DNA of 46,886 bases from SIG575 sp045534165 (lineage in GTDB: Bacteria; Bacillota; Clostridia; Oscillospirales; Acutalibacteraceae), in the NCBI GenBank assembly GCA_045534165.1, contig JAZSJD010000080.1, forward strand, positions 1 through 46,886, read 5' to 3'. Positions 1-7,861 of the stretch are shown in pieces. Numbering within the stretch: the stretch's first letter is position 1; every line of letters starts with the position of its first letter. The notes below the pieces were generated by a model that was not told the DNA's origin, ran no database searches, and worked only from the letters and a program-made list of their open reading frames with translations. Position numbers and translations under genes: made by a program.

Positions 1-305
1 TATCATACGAAACACCTGACGGAATCGGTACAGGTATGACACTTACAACATTCCGTGGTGGCGAAGAATGGGAAAACTACATAATCATGATCTTCGGCGA
101 CCTTAATGGTGACGGTGTTATCGATATTTACGATGCTTCAATTCTTGCAGCTATCGTAAACGGTGACATGGAACTTGAAGAAGGCGATCCGATTCTCTTC
201 GCAGCTGACCTTAACGGAGATACAGCAGTTGATATTTACGACCTTGCAATTCTCAATGCAGTTGTAAACGGTGAAACAGAAAAAGGTCAGGTTCCTCTTT
301 CTTAA
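1..305 (+). CDS. 3' end of a dockerin-containing secreted protein (partial)
   Basis: The reading frame is open from the left window edge and ends at TAA 303-305, so the start and any catalytic domain lie outside. The visible C-terminus is a type I dockerin. It has two Ca-binding repeats, DLNGDGVIDIYDASIL and DLNGDTAVDIYDLAIL, separated by a short linker with an FGDLNGDG entry; each has Asp/Asn at the usual metal-binding loop positions followed by a helix. Dockerins bind cohesin modules on scaffoldins or cell-surface anchors, typically attaching plant-polysaccharide enzymes or other secreted proteins. The conserved Y-D pair in each repeat would be the cohesin-recognition region. No cohesin or scaffoldin gene is in the window, so the partner is unknown. 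A strong terminator follows directly. Confidence 0.9.
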   Translation, partial: SYETPDGIGTGMTLTTFRGGEEWENYIIMIFGDLNGDGVIDIYDASILAAIVNGDMELEEGDPILFAADLNGDTAVDIYDLAILNAVVNGETEKGQVPLS

Positions 306-320
306 TTAATCAGAATTAAA

Positions 321-361
321 TATGGTGTGAAAAACCTATCAGTTTTTCACACCATATTTTT
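321..361 (+). terminator. Rho-independent terminator after the dockerin gene
   Basis: A 14-bp perfect stem (321-334 pairing with 343-356) with an 8-nt loop is followed by a run of five T. It closes the dockerin transcript and separates it from the next promoter. Confidence 0.9.
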
Positions 362-428
362 ATGAAAAAATTTCTTTTATTTGTTTTTCATCAACATACT
401 GCTATGTTCAGAAAATTGTTGTTAAATC

Positions 429-457
429 TTGAAAACATATGAAAAATGGTGTACAAT
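429..457 (+). promoter_or_regulatory. Sigma-70-type promoter for the transglutaminase-like lipoprotein
   Basis: TTGAAA (429-434), a 17-bp spacer, and TACAAT (452-457). The start codon lies about 30 bp further on, after an AAGGAAGG ribosome-binding site. Confidence 0.65.
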
Positions 458-489
458 TTTTGTATTATAAATAAGGAAGGTTGAAGGAA

Positions 490-1704
490 TTGAAAAAACG
501 ACTGACTTGTTTAATACTGTTTTTATGTATGTTACTGACATTAGCAGGTTGCACTGATAAGACTGATTATTATGAATCCACTACTGTGGAAGAATCTTAC
601 ACCTCTGAAACAACATCTGAGGTTACTGAAAGATTCAATGGCACAGGAATATTTGGTTCAACAGATGTTTCCACCACTGAACCCACCACACGTAATCCCA
701 TATATTCAGACCCTGTTCTGAGTACTCCTACTTTTAATAATCTTTTGAGTTTACGTGATTATCTGAATATGCAGAAAAAAGCAGATGTTCTGGATTTTTC
801 TTTTAAATATACCGGAACTGATAAATTCACTGCCCAGATGATAGCACAGATGACTAATGCCTATTATATCAGCTACACAAATTCCGGAAATTTGTATGAT
901 ATTGAAATTACAGAATATCCCGGTGACCATATTGTTGATGCATGGAAAACCAATAACACAACTTCCCTCACCTTTGATGAAAAGCTGACACTTGATATGG
1001 CAATCAGCATAGTGAATAAAGCCAGAGCCAGAGCAACCAATGCTTATGAATTGGAAATTATCCTCCATGATATGATTTCAGAACGTGTCACATATTATGA
1101 CGGCACTACTGATGTTCAGCATGAAAATGATATAAAAAGACATCTTACCGTAATCGGTGCCCTGCTTGATGGTAAAGCCAATTGTCAGGGATACACTGAT
1201 GCTTTCTATACACTGGCATCCATTGCAGGCTTCAAGGTGGATCGTATGTCAGTTGGAATAGAGCAGGAAGATCTCCACATGGCTAACACCATTTGTTTCA
1301 ACAACAAATGGTACATTGTGGATGTGACCTATGATGACAGTGATTCTGATGAGATAGCAAATTATCGCTTATTCAATGCAGGTAAAGACGTAATTCAGGA
1401 ATATAACTGGCCTGATTACAAAGAAATCAACCCGTTAACACCTTTCAGTGACAATTTGTTTTACTATAATCGTTACAATATTGTTTATACTGATATGCAG
1501 AGCATGGCAAACGCAATGGTAAATAACTGGGCAAATAATGGCACAAAAACTATCCGCGGTATGCTTAAATATAACAATAACACTCAATCGTTCGGACAAG
1601 CACTTAAAAACGCTGCCGAAAGCACAGGAAAAGCATATTCCTACACATATTGGACTTACTATACCGACAGAGATTCCTATTATACCGTAAAGTTTAACTA
1701 CTGA
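490..1704 (+). CDS. Transglutaminase-like lipoprotein
   Basis: A 404-aa predicted surface lipoprotein. The N-terminus is a signal peptide ending in the lipobox LAGC (lipidated Cys about residue 21), followed by a Ser/Thr-rich linker. The second half holds a transglutaminase/cysteine-protease core with the expected triad: Cys in ANCQGYTDAF (about 232), His in DLHMAN (about 263) and Asp in YIVDVTYDD (about 278). This bacterial superfamily includes peptidases and crosslinking enzymes; the substrate cannot be read from sequence. I chose the TTG at 490 because the SD AAGGAAGG (473-480) is 9 nt upstream; the TTG at 481 would abut the SD. The C-terminal ~120 residues are Asn/Tyr-rich and unassigned. 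The gene has its own promoter and a terminator shared with the convergent GH28 gene. Confidence 0.85.
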   Translation: MKKRLTCLILFLCMLLTLAGCTDKTDYYESTTVEESYTSETTSEVTERFNGTGIFGSTDVSTTEPTTRNPIYSDPVLSTPTFNNLLSLRDYLNMQKKADVLDFSFKYTGTDKFTAQMIAQMTNAYYISYTNSGNLYDIEITEYPGDHIVDAWKTNNTTSLTFDEKLTLDMAISIVNKARARATNAYELEIILHDMISERVTYYDGTTDVQHENDIKRHLTVIGALLDGKANCQGYTDAFYTLASIAGFKVDRMSVGIEQEDLHMANTICFNNKWYIVDVTYDDSDSDEIANYRLFNAGKDVIQEYNWPDYKEINPLTPFSDNLFYYNRYNIVYTDMQSMANAMVNNWANNGTKTIRGMLKYNNNTQSFGQALKNAAESTGKAYSYTYWTYYTDRDSYYTVKFNY

Positions 1705-1726
1705 TAAAAGACTATGCTTTATATAA

Positions 1727-1765
1727 AAAAGCTTCCTCGTCATCTGACGAGGAAGCTTTTGGTTT
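1727..1765. terminator. Bidirectional terminator between convergent genes
   Basis: A 16-bp perfect inverted repeat (1727-1742 and 1745-1760) has A and T runs on opposite flanks. It can therefore end transcripts from both the lipoprotein gene (plus) and the GH28-like gene (minus). Confidence 0.85.
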
Positions 1766-3447
1766 TATTTGAATGTTACGTTTGCAAATTCGTCTTTTTC
1801 AAATAAGAGTTTGTTGTGTTTTGATGAATTGAAAATTCCGAAGTTTGCATTTTCTACTGTTACATTCATTGTGTTTGTTTCGTTTGCAGCAGAAAATTTT
1901 GATTTCATTGCTGCATTATATTTTATGTTTTTAAACACAATGTTATCGGCTGTGAAATTTTTGATTTCCGTTGTTTCCATATCACCGATTTCTTCCGTAA
2001 ACACAATGCACGCCATTGCACGTCCGTCATCACGGAAAATTTCGATGTTATCAAATGTTACACCGTCAATGCTACCCTCTGCCAATTCAATTATAACTGC
2101 AAGAGATGCGATTCTGTTATTGTTCCATGTTGCATCACGGCAGATAACTGCACTGTCTTTGAAAGTAATGTTACGGATGGGTCTGTTTACTTCACCATGG
2201 ATACCGTAGCATCTTGCTTTTCCGCCCCATGCAACACAATCGGTGAAAGTAATATTTTCGCTGGGATGTCCGTCAGGAGCGCCAAGTGCTTTAACATCAA
2301 AAAGGTCATCCCCGCTTCGTGCAAAGCAACGCTCTATTGTACCGTTTGTTGAGTTACAGATTGCAAAAGCATCTGAATTCTGTCTGTAACCGAAAATGTC
2401 AACATCTTTTATTTTAAAATTATCGCAACGGTATGCTATAAATGACCATTCAGGTGAATTGACAATTTTCATACCTTCAACTTCAATGTTCGTACAATCT
2501 GTGAAAACAAGACCTCTGCGCTCACGTCTGTCAAGGGCAGTTAAATCAAGCACTCCTCTGCCTACAAATTTAATATTATCGCATTTATAGAAATTCACAA
2601 AAGGACGTCTGGTCATACCGAATGCGTTATCTTCTGCTGCACCCGGCTCAATACAGTTGTTTTCATCTTCCTGGCTCATAATATCAAAAACATGCTCTGC
2701 CTGAACATAAGCCCCCTGTCTGAGATAAACTACATAGTTCTCTTCGCTGAAATGAGCAAAAGGAGTTTTCACAAGGCCTTTTTCAACAACATATACGTTT
2801 TCTTCACCGTACATTTCCTTATACATTGCAATTTCAGCATCTTCATCAACTCTTTCCTTTACAAAAAGAGTGTATGCACATTTCTGTGAAGCATTATTGA
2901 AAAGGAAAGTATAAATGCCGAAGTCCTTGATTGTTGCAACCATAACACCATCTGAACATTTTGCTTTTACTCCCATTTTTTCAGGCAGACAGATTGCATT
3001 CCTGATTTTAAAATCTTTTGAATACAATTCAATATTGAAAGAAAAATCTTCGCCCTCATCAAGATAAACTTCTGAATATGAATGAAGTTCACCTTCCTGA
3101 GTTTCACCAAGGAAAACAGTTGCAGCATAAACAGGAATGTCTTTATTGCTGATTTTTGCTGTGTAATATGGTGAAACTATAACACCGTTTACATCATCAT
3201 ATCCCTGAGGTCCAACATAAGCAGGTTTATCATCATCAGCACGTGATGTAAGCTCTTCTTCAGTAATTGTGCGTCCGTTAATAACACTCCATTCCTCAAG
3301 AGTTTTAACTGCCTCTTCGGGATAATGAAGCACATCAAAATCAAGCCCCTCACCGGGTGGTGCAATAACAGCAGGTGAAATAACAGAAGAAATTGTTATT
3401 GTAATTGCCATAAATGCCTTAAACAAAAATCTGAAAATATCAACCAT
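1765..3447 (-). CDS. Secreted GH28-like (polygalacturonase-family) beta-helix glycosidase
   Basis: A 560-aa exported protein. Residues 1-29 form a signal peptide (hydrophobic core AFMAITITISSVISPAVIA). Residues about 90-200 look like a beta-sandwich, and about 220-540 form a right-handed parallel beta-helix with repeated short strands (NIKFVG, NIEVEG, NFKIKD, NITFTD). The GH28 catalytic aspartates are present: D359 in QNSDAF (the family's NTD motif) and D380/D381 in SGDDLFD, with the 21-residue spacing typical of GH28, and His417 in GIHGE. The substrate-binding RIK motif reads RIA, so specificity for polygalacturonate is uncertain; GH28-related families acting on other glycans are possible. 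It is transcribed divergently from a sulfatase, suggesting action on a sulfated or acidic polysaccharide. The start is ATG with AGAGAGG upstream. Confidence 0.8.
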   Translation of the reverse strand: MVDIFRFLFKAFMAITITISSVISPAVIAPPGEGLDFDVLHYPEEAVKTLEEWSVINGRTITEEELTSRADDDKPAYVGPQGYDDVNGVIVSPYYTAKISNKDIPVYAATVFLGETQEGELHSYSEVYLDEGEDFSFNIELYSKDFKIRNAICLPEKMGVKAKCSDGVMVATIKDFGIYTFLFNNASQKCAYTLFVKERVDEDAEIAMYKEMYGEENVYVVEKGLVKTPFAHFSEENYVVYLRQGAYVQAEHVFDIMSQEDENNCIEPGAAEDNAFGMTRRPFVNFYKCDNIKFVGRGVLDLTALDRRERRGLVFTDCTNIEVEGMKIVNSPEWSFIAYRCDNFKIKDVDIFGYRQNSDAFAICNSTNGTIERCFARSGDDLFDVKALGAPDGHPSENITFTDCVAWGGKARCYGIHGEVNRPIRNITFKDSAVICRDATWNNNRIASLAVIIELAEGSIDGVTFDNIEIFRDDGRAMACIVFTEEIGDMETTEIKNFTADNIVFKNIKYNAAMKSKFSAANETNTMNVTVENANFGIFNSSKHNKLLFEKDEFANVTFK

Positions 3448-3471
3448 AAGAAAACCTCTCTTTCCTGAAAT

Positions 3472-3500
3472 ATTTTAGCAAAAGAAAAAAATAATTGCAA
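3472..3500 (-). promoter_or_regulatory. Promoter of the GH28-like gene
   Basis: On the minus strand: TTGCAA (3495-3500), 17-bp spacer, TAAAAT (3472-3477). It is placed about 25 bp upstream of the start codon and back-to-back with the sulfatase promoter about 30 bp away, so one regulator could serve both genes. Confidence 0.65.
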
Positions 3501-3532
3501 TAGAAAAAATCATATAAAGTTTTGTTTAATAA

Positions 3533-3561
3533 TTGAAGTAACACCAAAATGATGCTATAAT
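3533..3561 (+). promoter_or_regulatory. Promoter of the sulfatase gene
   Basis: TTGAAG (3533-3538), 17-bp spacer, TATAAT (3556-3561). The predicted leader is about 68 nt. Confidence 0.7.
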
Positions 3562-3635
3562 AAAATCCATATTGAAACCAAAAGGACTTGTTGATATCCG
3601 TGACATCCTGAAAAACCGATAAAAGAGGGACAAAA

Positions 3636-4949
3636 ATGAAACCTAATATTATTTTTTATTTTTCTGACCAACAACGTTGGGACACGCTGAATGAAGAGCT
3701 TATGCCTAACGTATGGGATTTAGGTGAAGATGGAATTCTTTTTGAAAACTCCTACACTTGTCAGCCTGTTTGCGGGCCTGCACGTGCCTGTTTACAGACA
3801 GGACAGTATGCTACTGAAAACAAGTGTTATTTCAACGGTATTCCTTTGCAGGAAAACACAAAAACAATGGCGGATTATTTCAATGAAAACGGATATGATA
3901 CTGCTTACATCGGCAAATGGCATCTTGCTTCTGACCGTTATCCGGGAAAAGGTCTGCATTGTGAAAAAACAGCTGTACCTCCTCAAAAGCAAGGTGGTTA
4001 CAAATATTGGCGTGCTGCCGATGTGCTGGAATTCACCTCCCACGGATATGATGGTTTCGTTTTTGATGAAAAAGGAAATCAGATAGATTTCAAAGGGTAC
4101 AGAGCTGATTGTATAAACGATTTTGCTCTTGAATACATTAACAACCATAGTGATGAAAAACCGTTTTTCATGTTCATTTCCCAGCTTGAACCTCACCACC
4201 AGAACGACAGAGGTCATTTTGAAGGTCCTGAGGAATTAATTGAGAAATACAAAGATTATCCTTTGCCCCGTGACCTTACTTTCCTTAAAGGTAATTATGA
4301 GGAAGAATATCCTGATTACCTTGCCGCAATAAATTCCCTTGACTATAACGTAGGCAGACTCGTTAAAACACTTAAGGATAAAGGGATATACGAAAACACA
4401 GTTATCGTTTACACAAGTGACCATGGTTGCCATTTCAAAACAAGAAACAGCGAGTATAAGCGTTCCTGCCATGATTCAAGTATACACACTCCCCTTGTTT
4501 TCGGTGGTGGTGCAATAAAAAAACAGCAGGTTGTGGATTCCCTTGTGAGCCTTATTGATATTCCCCCTACCCTGCTTGACCTTGCTGATATCCCTGTGCC
4601 GGAATCTTATTCAGGTAACATCCTTCCCATAAAGAAAGAAACACCTGAAAGAGATGTTGTTTTCATACAAATCAGCGAATCACAGATTGGCAGAGCTATC
4701 CGCACAAAAGAATGGAAATATTCTGCACGTGCAATCGGCTCCGGAATGATGCAACACAAGGCATCAATTTATTATGATGATTTTCTGTATGATCTGAAAA
4801 ATGACCCGCACGAAAAAAACAACCTTGTAAACAACAAAGATTATAATAACATAATCAAAGAAATGAGAAAATTGCTTGCAAGGGAAATGGTAAATGCAGG
4901 TGAAAAAAAGCCCGTTTTCAGAAAGCCTCTGATTAAACATAAATTATAA
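3636..4949 (+). CDS. Sulfatase (arylsulfatase family, Cys-type)
   Basis: A 437-aa alkaline-phosphatase-superfamily sulfatase. The N-terminal strand NIIFYFSDQQRWD carries the first metal Asp (D11). The formylglycine signature is CGPAR (Cys46 to Arg50) in the context QPVCGPARACLQTGQY, so this is a Cys-type enzyme that would need an anaerobic sulfatase-maturing enzyme, which is not encoded here. A second metal motif, TSDHG, lies at D262-H263. No signal peptide is visible, so it probably acts in the cytoplasm on imported sulfated sugars, in contrast to the exported GH28-like neighbour. The stop codon TAA (4947-4949) lies inside the palindrome AAATTATAATTT that begins a repeat element, so the last few residues may derive from that element. 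Confidence 0.88.
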   Translation: MKPNIIFYFSDQQRWDTLNEELMPNVWDLGEDGILFENSYTCQPVCGPARACLQTGQYATENKCYFNGIPLQENTKTMADYFNENGYDTAYIGKWHLASDRYPGKGLHCEKTAVPPQKQGGYKYWRAADVLEFTSHGYDGFVFDEKGNQIDFKGYRADCINDFALEYINNHSDEKPFFMFISQLEPHHQNDRGHFEGPEELIEKYKDYPLPRDLTFLKGNYEEEYPDYLAAINSLDYNVGRLVKTLKDKGIYENTVIVYTSDHGCHFKTRNSEYKRSCHDSSIHTPLVFGGGAIKKQQVVDSLVSLIDIPPTLLDLADIPVPESYSGNILPIKKETPERDVVFIQISESQIGRAIRTKEWKYSARAIGSGMMQHKASIYYDDFLYDLKNDPHEKNNLVNNKDYNNIIKEMRKLLAREMVNAGEKKPVFRKPLIKHKL

Positions 4950-5095
4950 TTTAGCTGTAACATTTCCAAACGTGTCATTCTCGAGCGTCAGCGAAGAATC
5001 CCGTTTGGAAATGAGGTGTTTGCCATTTTGAGATCCTTCGCTTACGCTCAAGGATGACTACAAAATGGCAAGGTCGGTGCGATAAATTATAATTT
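4941..5095 (+). repeat. Palindrome-bounded repeat element R1a with two hairpins
   Basis: A 155-bp non-coding module begins and ends with AAATTATAATTT (4941-4952 and 5084-5095). Inside are two hairpins. The first has stem CATTTCCAAACG (4961-4972) pairing with 5002-5013. The second has stem TGCCATTTTG (5021-5030) pairing with 5061-5070. Their apical segments are versions of the same 29-30-nt conserved sequence in opposite orientations. Related copies lie at 20508-20800 and, inverted, at 38756-38984. Confidence 0.85.
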
Positions 5096-5104
5096 ATATT
5101 TTCA

Positions 5105-5133
5105 TTGACAAGTTCTTTTGCAAAAGGTATAAT
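5105..5133 (+). promoter_or_regulatory. Consensus promoter of the first DUF4234 gene
   Basis: Perfect TTGACA (5105-5110), 17-bp spacer, perfect TATAAT (5128-5133). The predicted start of transcription near 5140 is so close to the ATG at 5148 that the ATG at 5163 is the better start. Confidence 0.85.
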
Positions 5134-5162
5134 CTAAATTAAAAAGGATGTGGAATTTAATT

Positions 5163-5618
5163 ATGCAGTATCAACAACCTCAATATCAATATCAGCAACC
5201 ACGTTATAACCAAAGACCTGTTCGTCAGCTTAAAACCAAAAGAAGCGTAGCAGCATATTTCCTTTTATCATTTGTAACACTGGGTATTTATCCCATTGTT
5301 GTTATGTCTTCAATATCAGATGATATTAATGTTATAGCGTCAAAATACGATGGTAAAAACACAATGCACTATTGCCTTATGTCTTTTGTTCTCGCACCTA
5401 TAACTTTCGGCATTTTCGGTTTCGTATGGTTCCATCAGATTTCTGACCGTATCGGTGCGGAACTCAGAAGACGCGGAATCAGCTATGAATTCGGTGCAAG
5501 TGACTTTTGGATTCACGACGTTCTTCTCTACTTCACAATTGTATGTCCTATTATTTTCTTCTATAAAATGTTCAAAGCTATGGAATTGCTTGCACAGGAC
5601 TATAATGTAAGAGGTTAA
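5163..5618 (+). CDS. DUF4234-family membrane protein
   Basis: A 151-aa integral membrane protein with a Gln/Tyr/Pro-rich cytoplasmic N-terminus (QYQQPQYQYQQPRY) and then the DUF4234 core. The core includes a conserved VRQLKTKRSVAAYFLLSF segment, an LGIYPIVVMSSISDDINVIASKYDGK loop and about three or four hydrophobic segments. The function of DUF4234 is unknown. The next gene encodes a paralogue lacking the Gln-rich tail. The start is placed at 5163 rather than 5148 because the promoter leaves almost no leader for 5148, although the SD for 5163 (AAAGGA, ~15 nt away) is not ideal. A terminator separates it from its paralogue. Confidence 0.8.
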   Translation: MQYQQPQYQYQQPRYNQRPVRQLKTKRSVAAYFLLSFVTLGIYPIVVMSSISDDINVIASKYDGKNTMHYCLMSFVLAPITFGIFGFVWFHQISDRIGAELRRRGISYEFGASDFWIHDVLLYFTIVCPIIFFYKMFKAMELLAQDYNVRG

Positions 5619-5631
5619 TTTTACAAAATCC

Positions 5632-5670
5632 AACTCTGTCAGTTGAAAAATTGACAGAGTTTTTCTTTTT
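5632..5670 (+). terminator. Terminator after the first DUF4234 gene
   Basis: AACTCTGTCA (5632-5641) pairs with TGACAGAGTT (5652-5661), followed by a T-rich tail. It is nearly the same sequence as the terminator of the second copy (6201-6240), consistent with duplication of the whole unit. Confidence 0.85.
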
Positions 5671-5690
5671 TCAACAATTCAAAAATTTTA

Positions 5691-5719
5691 TTGACAAAAT
5701 TTTTTATTAAGATTATAAT
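5691..5719 (+). promoter_or_regulatory. Consensus promoter of the second DUF4234 gene
   Basis: Perfect TTGACA (5691-5696), 17-bp spacer, perfect TATAAT (5714-5719). Confidence 0.85.
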
Positions 5720-5766
5720 AATTTCGGGGAATATTTCTCTAAAAAAAATAACAAAGGAGTTTTATT

Positions 5767-6183
5767 ATGGAAAATGCACGACCCGTTTATCAGCTCAAAA
5801 CAAACAGAGGCTTAATTAAATTCATTCTTTTGTCAGTAATCACTTTTGGTATTTATGGTATTGTAGCTATGTCATCAATATCAAACGACATTAATATTAT
5901 TGCCTCAAGATATGACGGTAAAAAAACAATGCACTATTGTCTCCTTACATTTGTTGTTGCACCCTTTACTTTATTTATCGGCGAGCTTGTATGGATGCAT
6001 AAAATTTCTGCTCGTATAGGTAATGAACTCAAAAGACGTGGCATCAATTACAGTTTTGGTGCAGGCAGTTTCTGGATTTGGGGTATGATACTCAGCTTTA
6101 CAATAGTAGGACCTTTAGTATATCAGCACAAATTGCTCAAAGCTATGAATTTACTTAGTGAACACTACAATGTAAATGGTTGA
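5767..6183 (+). CDS. DUF4234-family membrane protein (paralogue)
   Basis: A 138-aa paralogue of the preceding protein, matching it over almost its full length (VYQLKTNRGLIKFILLSV, GIYGIVAMSSISNDINIIAS, RIGNELKRRGINY, KAMNLLSEHYNVNG). It lacks the Gln/Tyr-rich N-terminus. The start is ATG with AAAGGAG 7 nt upstream. It has about three or four hydrophobic segments and a conserved Arg/Lys-rich loop (ELKRRG). Function is unknown. Each copy has its own consensus promoter and terminator, so the two are separately transcribed and probably strongly expressed. Confidence 0.82.
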   Translation: MENARPVYQLKTNRGLIKFILLSVITFGIYGIVAMSSISNDINIIASRYDGKKTMHYCLLTFVVAPFTLFIGELVWMHKISARIGNELKRRGINYSFGAGSFWIWGMILSFTIVGPLVYQHKLLKAMNLLSEHYNVNG

Positions 6184-6200
6184 TATAAGTTTATAATTTC

Positions 6201-6240
6201 AACTCTGTCAATTTTAAAATTGACAGAGTTTTTCTTTTTT
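6201..6240 (+). terminator. Terminator after the second DUF4234 gene
   Basis: A 30-bp perfect palindrome (6201-6230; arms of 15, starting AACTCTGTCAATTTT) followed by a T-rich run. Confidence 0.88.
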
Positions 6241-6303
6241 CTATTCCCAAAAGTATATTTAAACAAAATCAACAAAAAATAACTTGATTTATCAAAAATA
6301 ATA

Positions 6304-6332
6304 TTGAAAAAGCCGAAATATTCTGCTACAAT
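6304..6332 (+). promoter_or_regulatory. Promoter of the purine permease gene
   Basis: TTGAAA (6304-6309), 17-bp spacer, TACAAT (6327-6332). The leader is about 30 nt, too short for a purine riboswitch. Confidence 0.65.
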
Positions 6333-6370
6333 GAACTTGTATCCAAAATAAAAATAAAGGAGCGAAAAAG

Positions 6371-7798
6371 ATGGATAAAAAATCATACAAATTGGATAAG
6401 TTTTTTAAAATTTCTGAACGTGGTTCAAATGTAAGAACGGAAATTATTGCCGGCCTTACAACATTCTTTGCAATGGCTTACATTATTGTTGTAAACCCGG
6501 ATCAGATTATCGGTTTCACCCCATTTAATGAGGCACCCGGTATTTCCCAAATCTGGAATGCAGTTTACATTGCATCAATTGTGGCAGCAGTAATCGGCAC
6601 ACTTCTTTATGCTTTCTATGCAAAAATGCCTTTTGCACAAGCCTGCGGTATGGGACTCAACTCATTTTTCTTTACATCCTTTGTTCTTCCGCAGATTGTA
6701 AATGGAAAAGATGTTATCAAAGGATATCAGGCCGGTCTTGTTATTATCCTTATTTCAGGTCTTATTTTCCTGATTTTATCTGTAACAGGTGTACGCAGTT
6801 ACATTGCAAAAGCAATGCCTGATTGCATCAAAAAAGCAATCTCAGCAGGTATCGGCTTGTTCATCGCTTTCATCGGTTTCCAGAATGTTGGCATTATCCA
6901 GGCTAACGAGTTTACATTAGTTCAGTTTGTTAAAATCAACGGTGCAAAATGGGCAGATATTGCACCTGCAATTGTTGCTCTTTTAGGCTTTATCATCATT
7001 GCTATTCTCACAAAACTTAAAGTCAAAGGTGCAGTTCTTCTCGGAATTCTGGCAACAACAGTTATTTATTATCTTGCTACATGGCAGCTTCCCAATTTTG
7101 AAACAACATCTGTTATTGAACCTTTCAAAGATTTTGCTGAAATCGGTATCACAGGTGTTTTCCAGGCTGAATCTTGGAAAAATGCTTTTTCAGGTGAAAT
7201 GATAGGCAGTATTTTTACAGTTATTATGCTTATCGTAACCTACTGCCTTGTTGATATGTTTGACACAATCGGCACCCTTTACGGTACAGCTTCAGAAGCT
7301 GATATGCTTGATAAAAATGGCGACCCTATCGATATCGACAAATCAATGACTTGTGACTCTGTTGCTACACTTTCAGGTGCAATCTGCGGTACTTCAACTG
7401 TAACAACATTCGTTGAATCTGCATCAGGTGTTGCAGCAGGCGGAAGAACAGGTTTAACCAGCCTTGTTACTTCTATTTGCTTCGCTCTCTGCCTTTTCCT
7501 TTCACCTGTTGCAAGTATTATCCCTAAAGCTGCAACTGCTCCTGCTCTTATCTTCGTTGGCGTTCTTATGCTTAAGAACTTTTCTAAAGTTGATATGAAA
7601 GATATGAGAAGTGCTGTCCCCGCTTTCCTTACACTTATTATGATGCCTCTGACATATTCAATTGCAAACGGTATCGGCATCGGTGCTATCGCTTATGTGC
7701 TTATCACATTGTTCACAGGTAAATACAAAAAGACAGATATCGCAGTAACAATCATTGCACTTCTCTTTGTATGTAAATTTATTTTCGGTACAATTTAA
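6371..7798 (+). CDS. AzgA-type (NCS2-related) purine permease
   Basis: A 475-aa polytopic membrane transporter of the AzgA/PbuG/PbuO group, which imports guanine, hypoxanthine or adenine with protons. Family hallmarks are the N-terminal RTEIIAGLTTFFAMAYIIVVNP, ACGMGLNSFF in an early helix, DMFDTIGTLYGTASEADMLD in the middle, and CGTSTVTTFVESASGVAAGGRTG, which forms part of the substrate site. Length and the 12-14 hydrophobic segments match the family. ATG with AAAGGAG 7 nt upstream. It is a single-gene unit with its own promoter and terminator. The exact purine cannot be deduced; pbuG and pbuO are equally plausible names. Confidence 0.9.
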   Translation: MDKKSYKLDKFFKISERGSNVRTEIIAGLTTFFAMAYIIVVNPDQIIGFTPFNEAPGISQIWNAVYIASIVAAVIGTLLYAFYAKMPFAQACGMGLNSFFFTSFVLPQIVNGKDVIKGYQAGLVIILISGLIFLILSVTGVRSYIAKAMPDCIKKAISAGIGLFIAFIGFQNVGIIQANEFTLVQFVKINGAKWADIAPAIVALLGFIIIAILTKLKVKGAVLLGILATTVIYYLATWQLPNFETTSVIEPFKDFAEIGITGVFQAESWKNAFSGEMIGSIFTVIMLIVTYCLVDMFDTIGTLYGTASEADMLDKNGDPIDIDKSMTCDSVATLSGAICGTSTVTTFVESASGVAAGGRTGLTSLVTSICFALCLFLSPVASIIPKAATAPALIFVGVLMLKNFSKVDMKDMRSAVPAFLTLIMMPLTYSIANGIGIGAIAYVLITLFTGKYKKTDIAVTIIALLFVCKFIFGTI

Positions 7799-7818
7799 AC
7801 AGAAATTTATAAACAAAA

Positions 7819-7857
7819 AGGCTCACCTTGAGAATCTCAAGGTGAGCCTGATTTTTA
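7819..7857. terminator. Terminator shared by the permease and EutH-like genes
   Basis: AGGCTCACCTTGAGA (7819-7833) pairs with TCTCAAGGTGAGCCT (7835-7849), with T-rich flank on the plus side and A-rich on the other, between convergent genes. Confidence 0.85.
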
Positions 7858-7861
7858 TGCT

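Noticed and set aside
6240..6370. Possible purine riboswitch before the purine permease
   Set aside because: The predicted leader is only about 30 nt and no conserved purine-riboswitch loops were seen.
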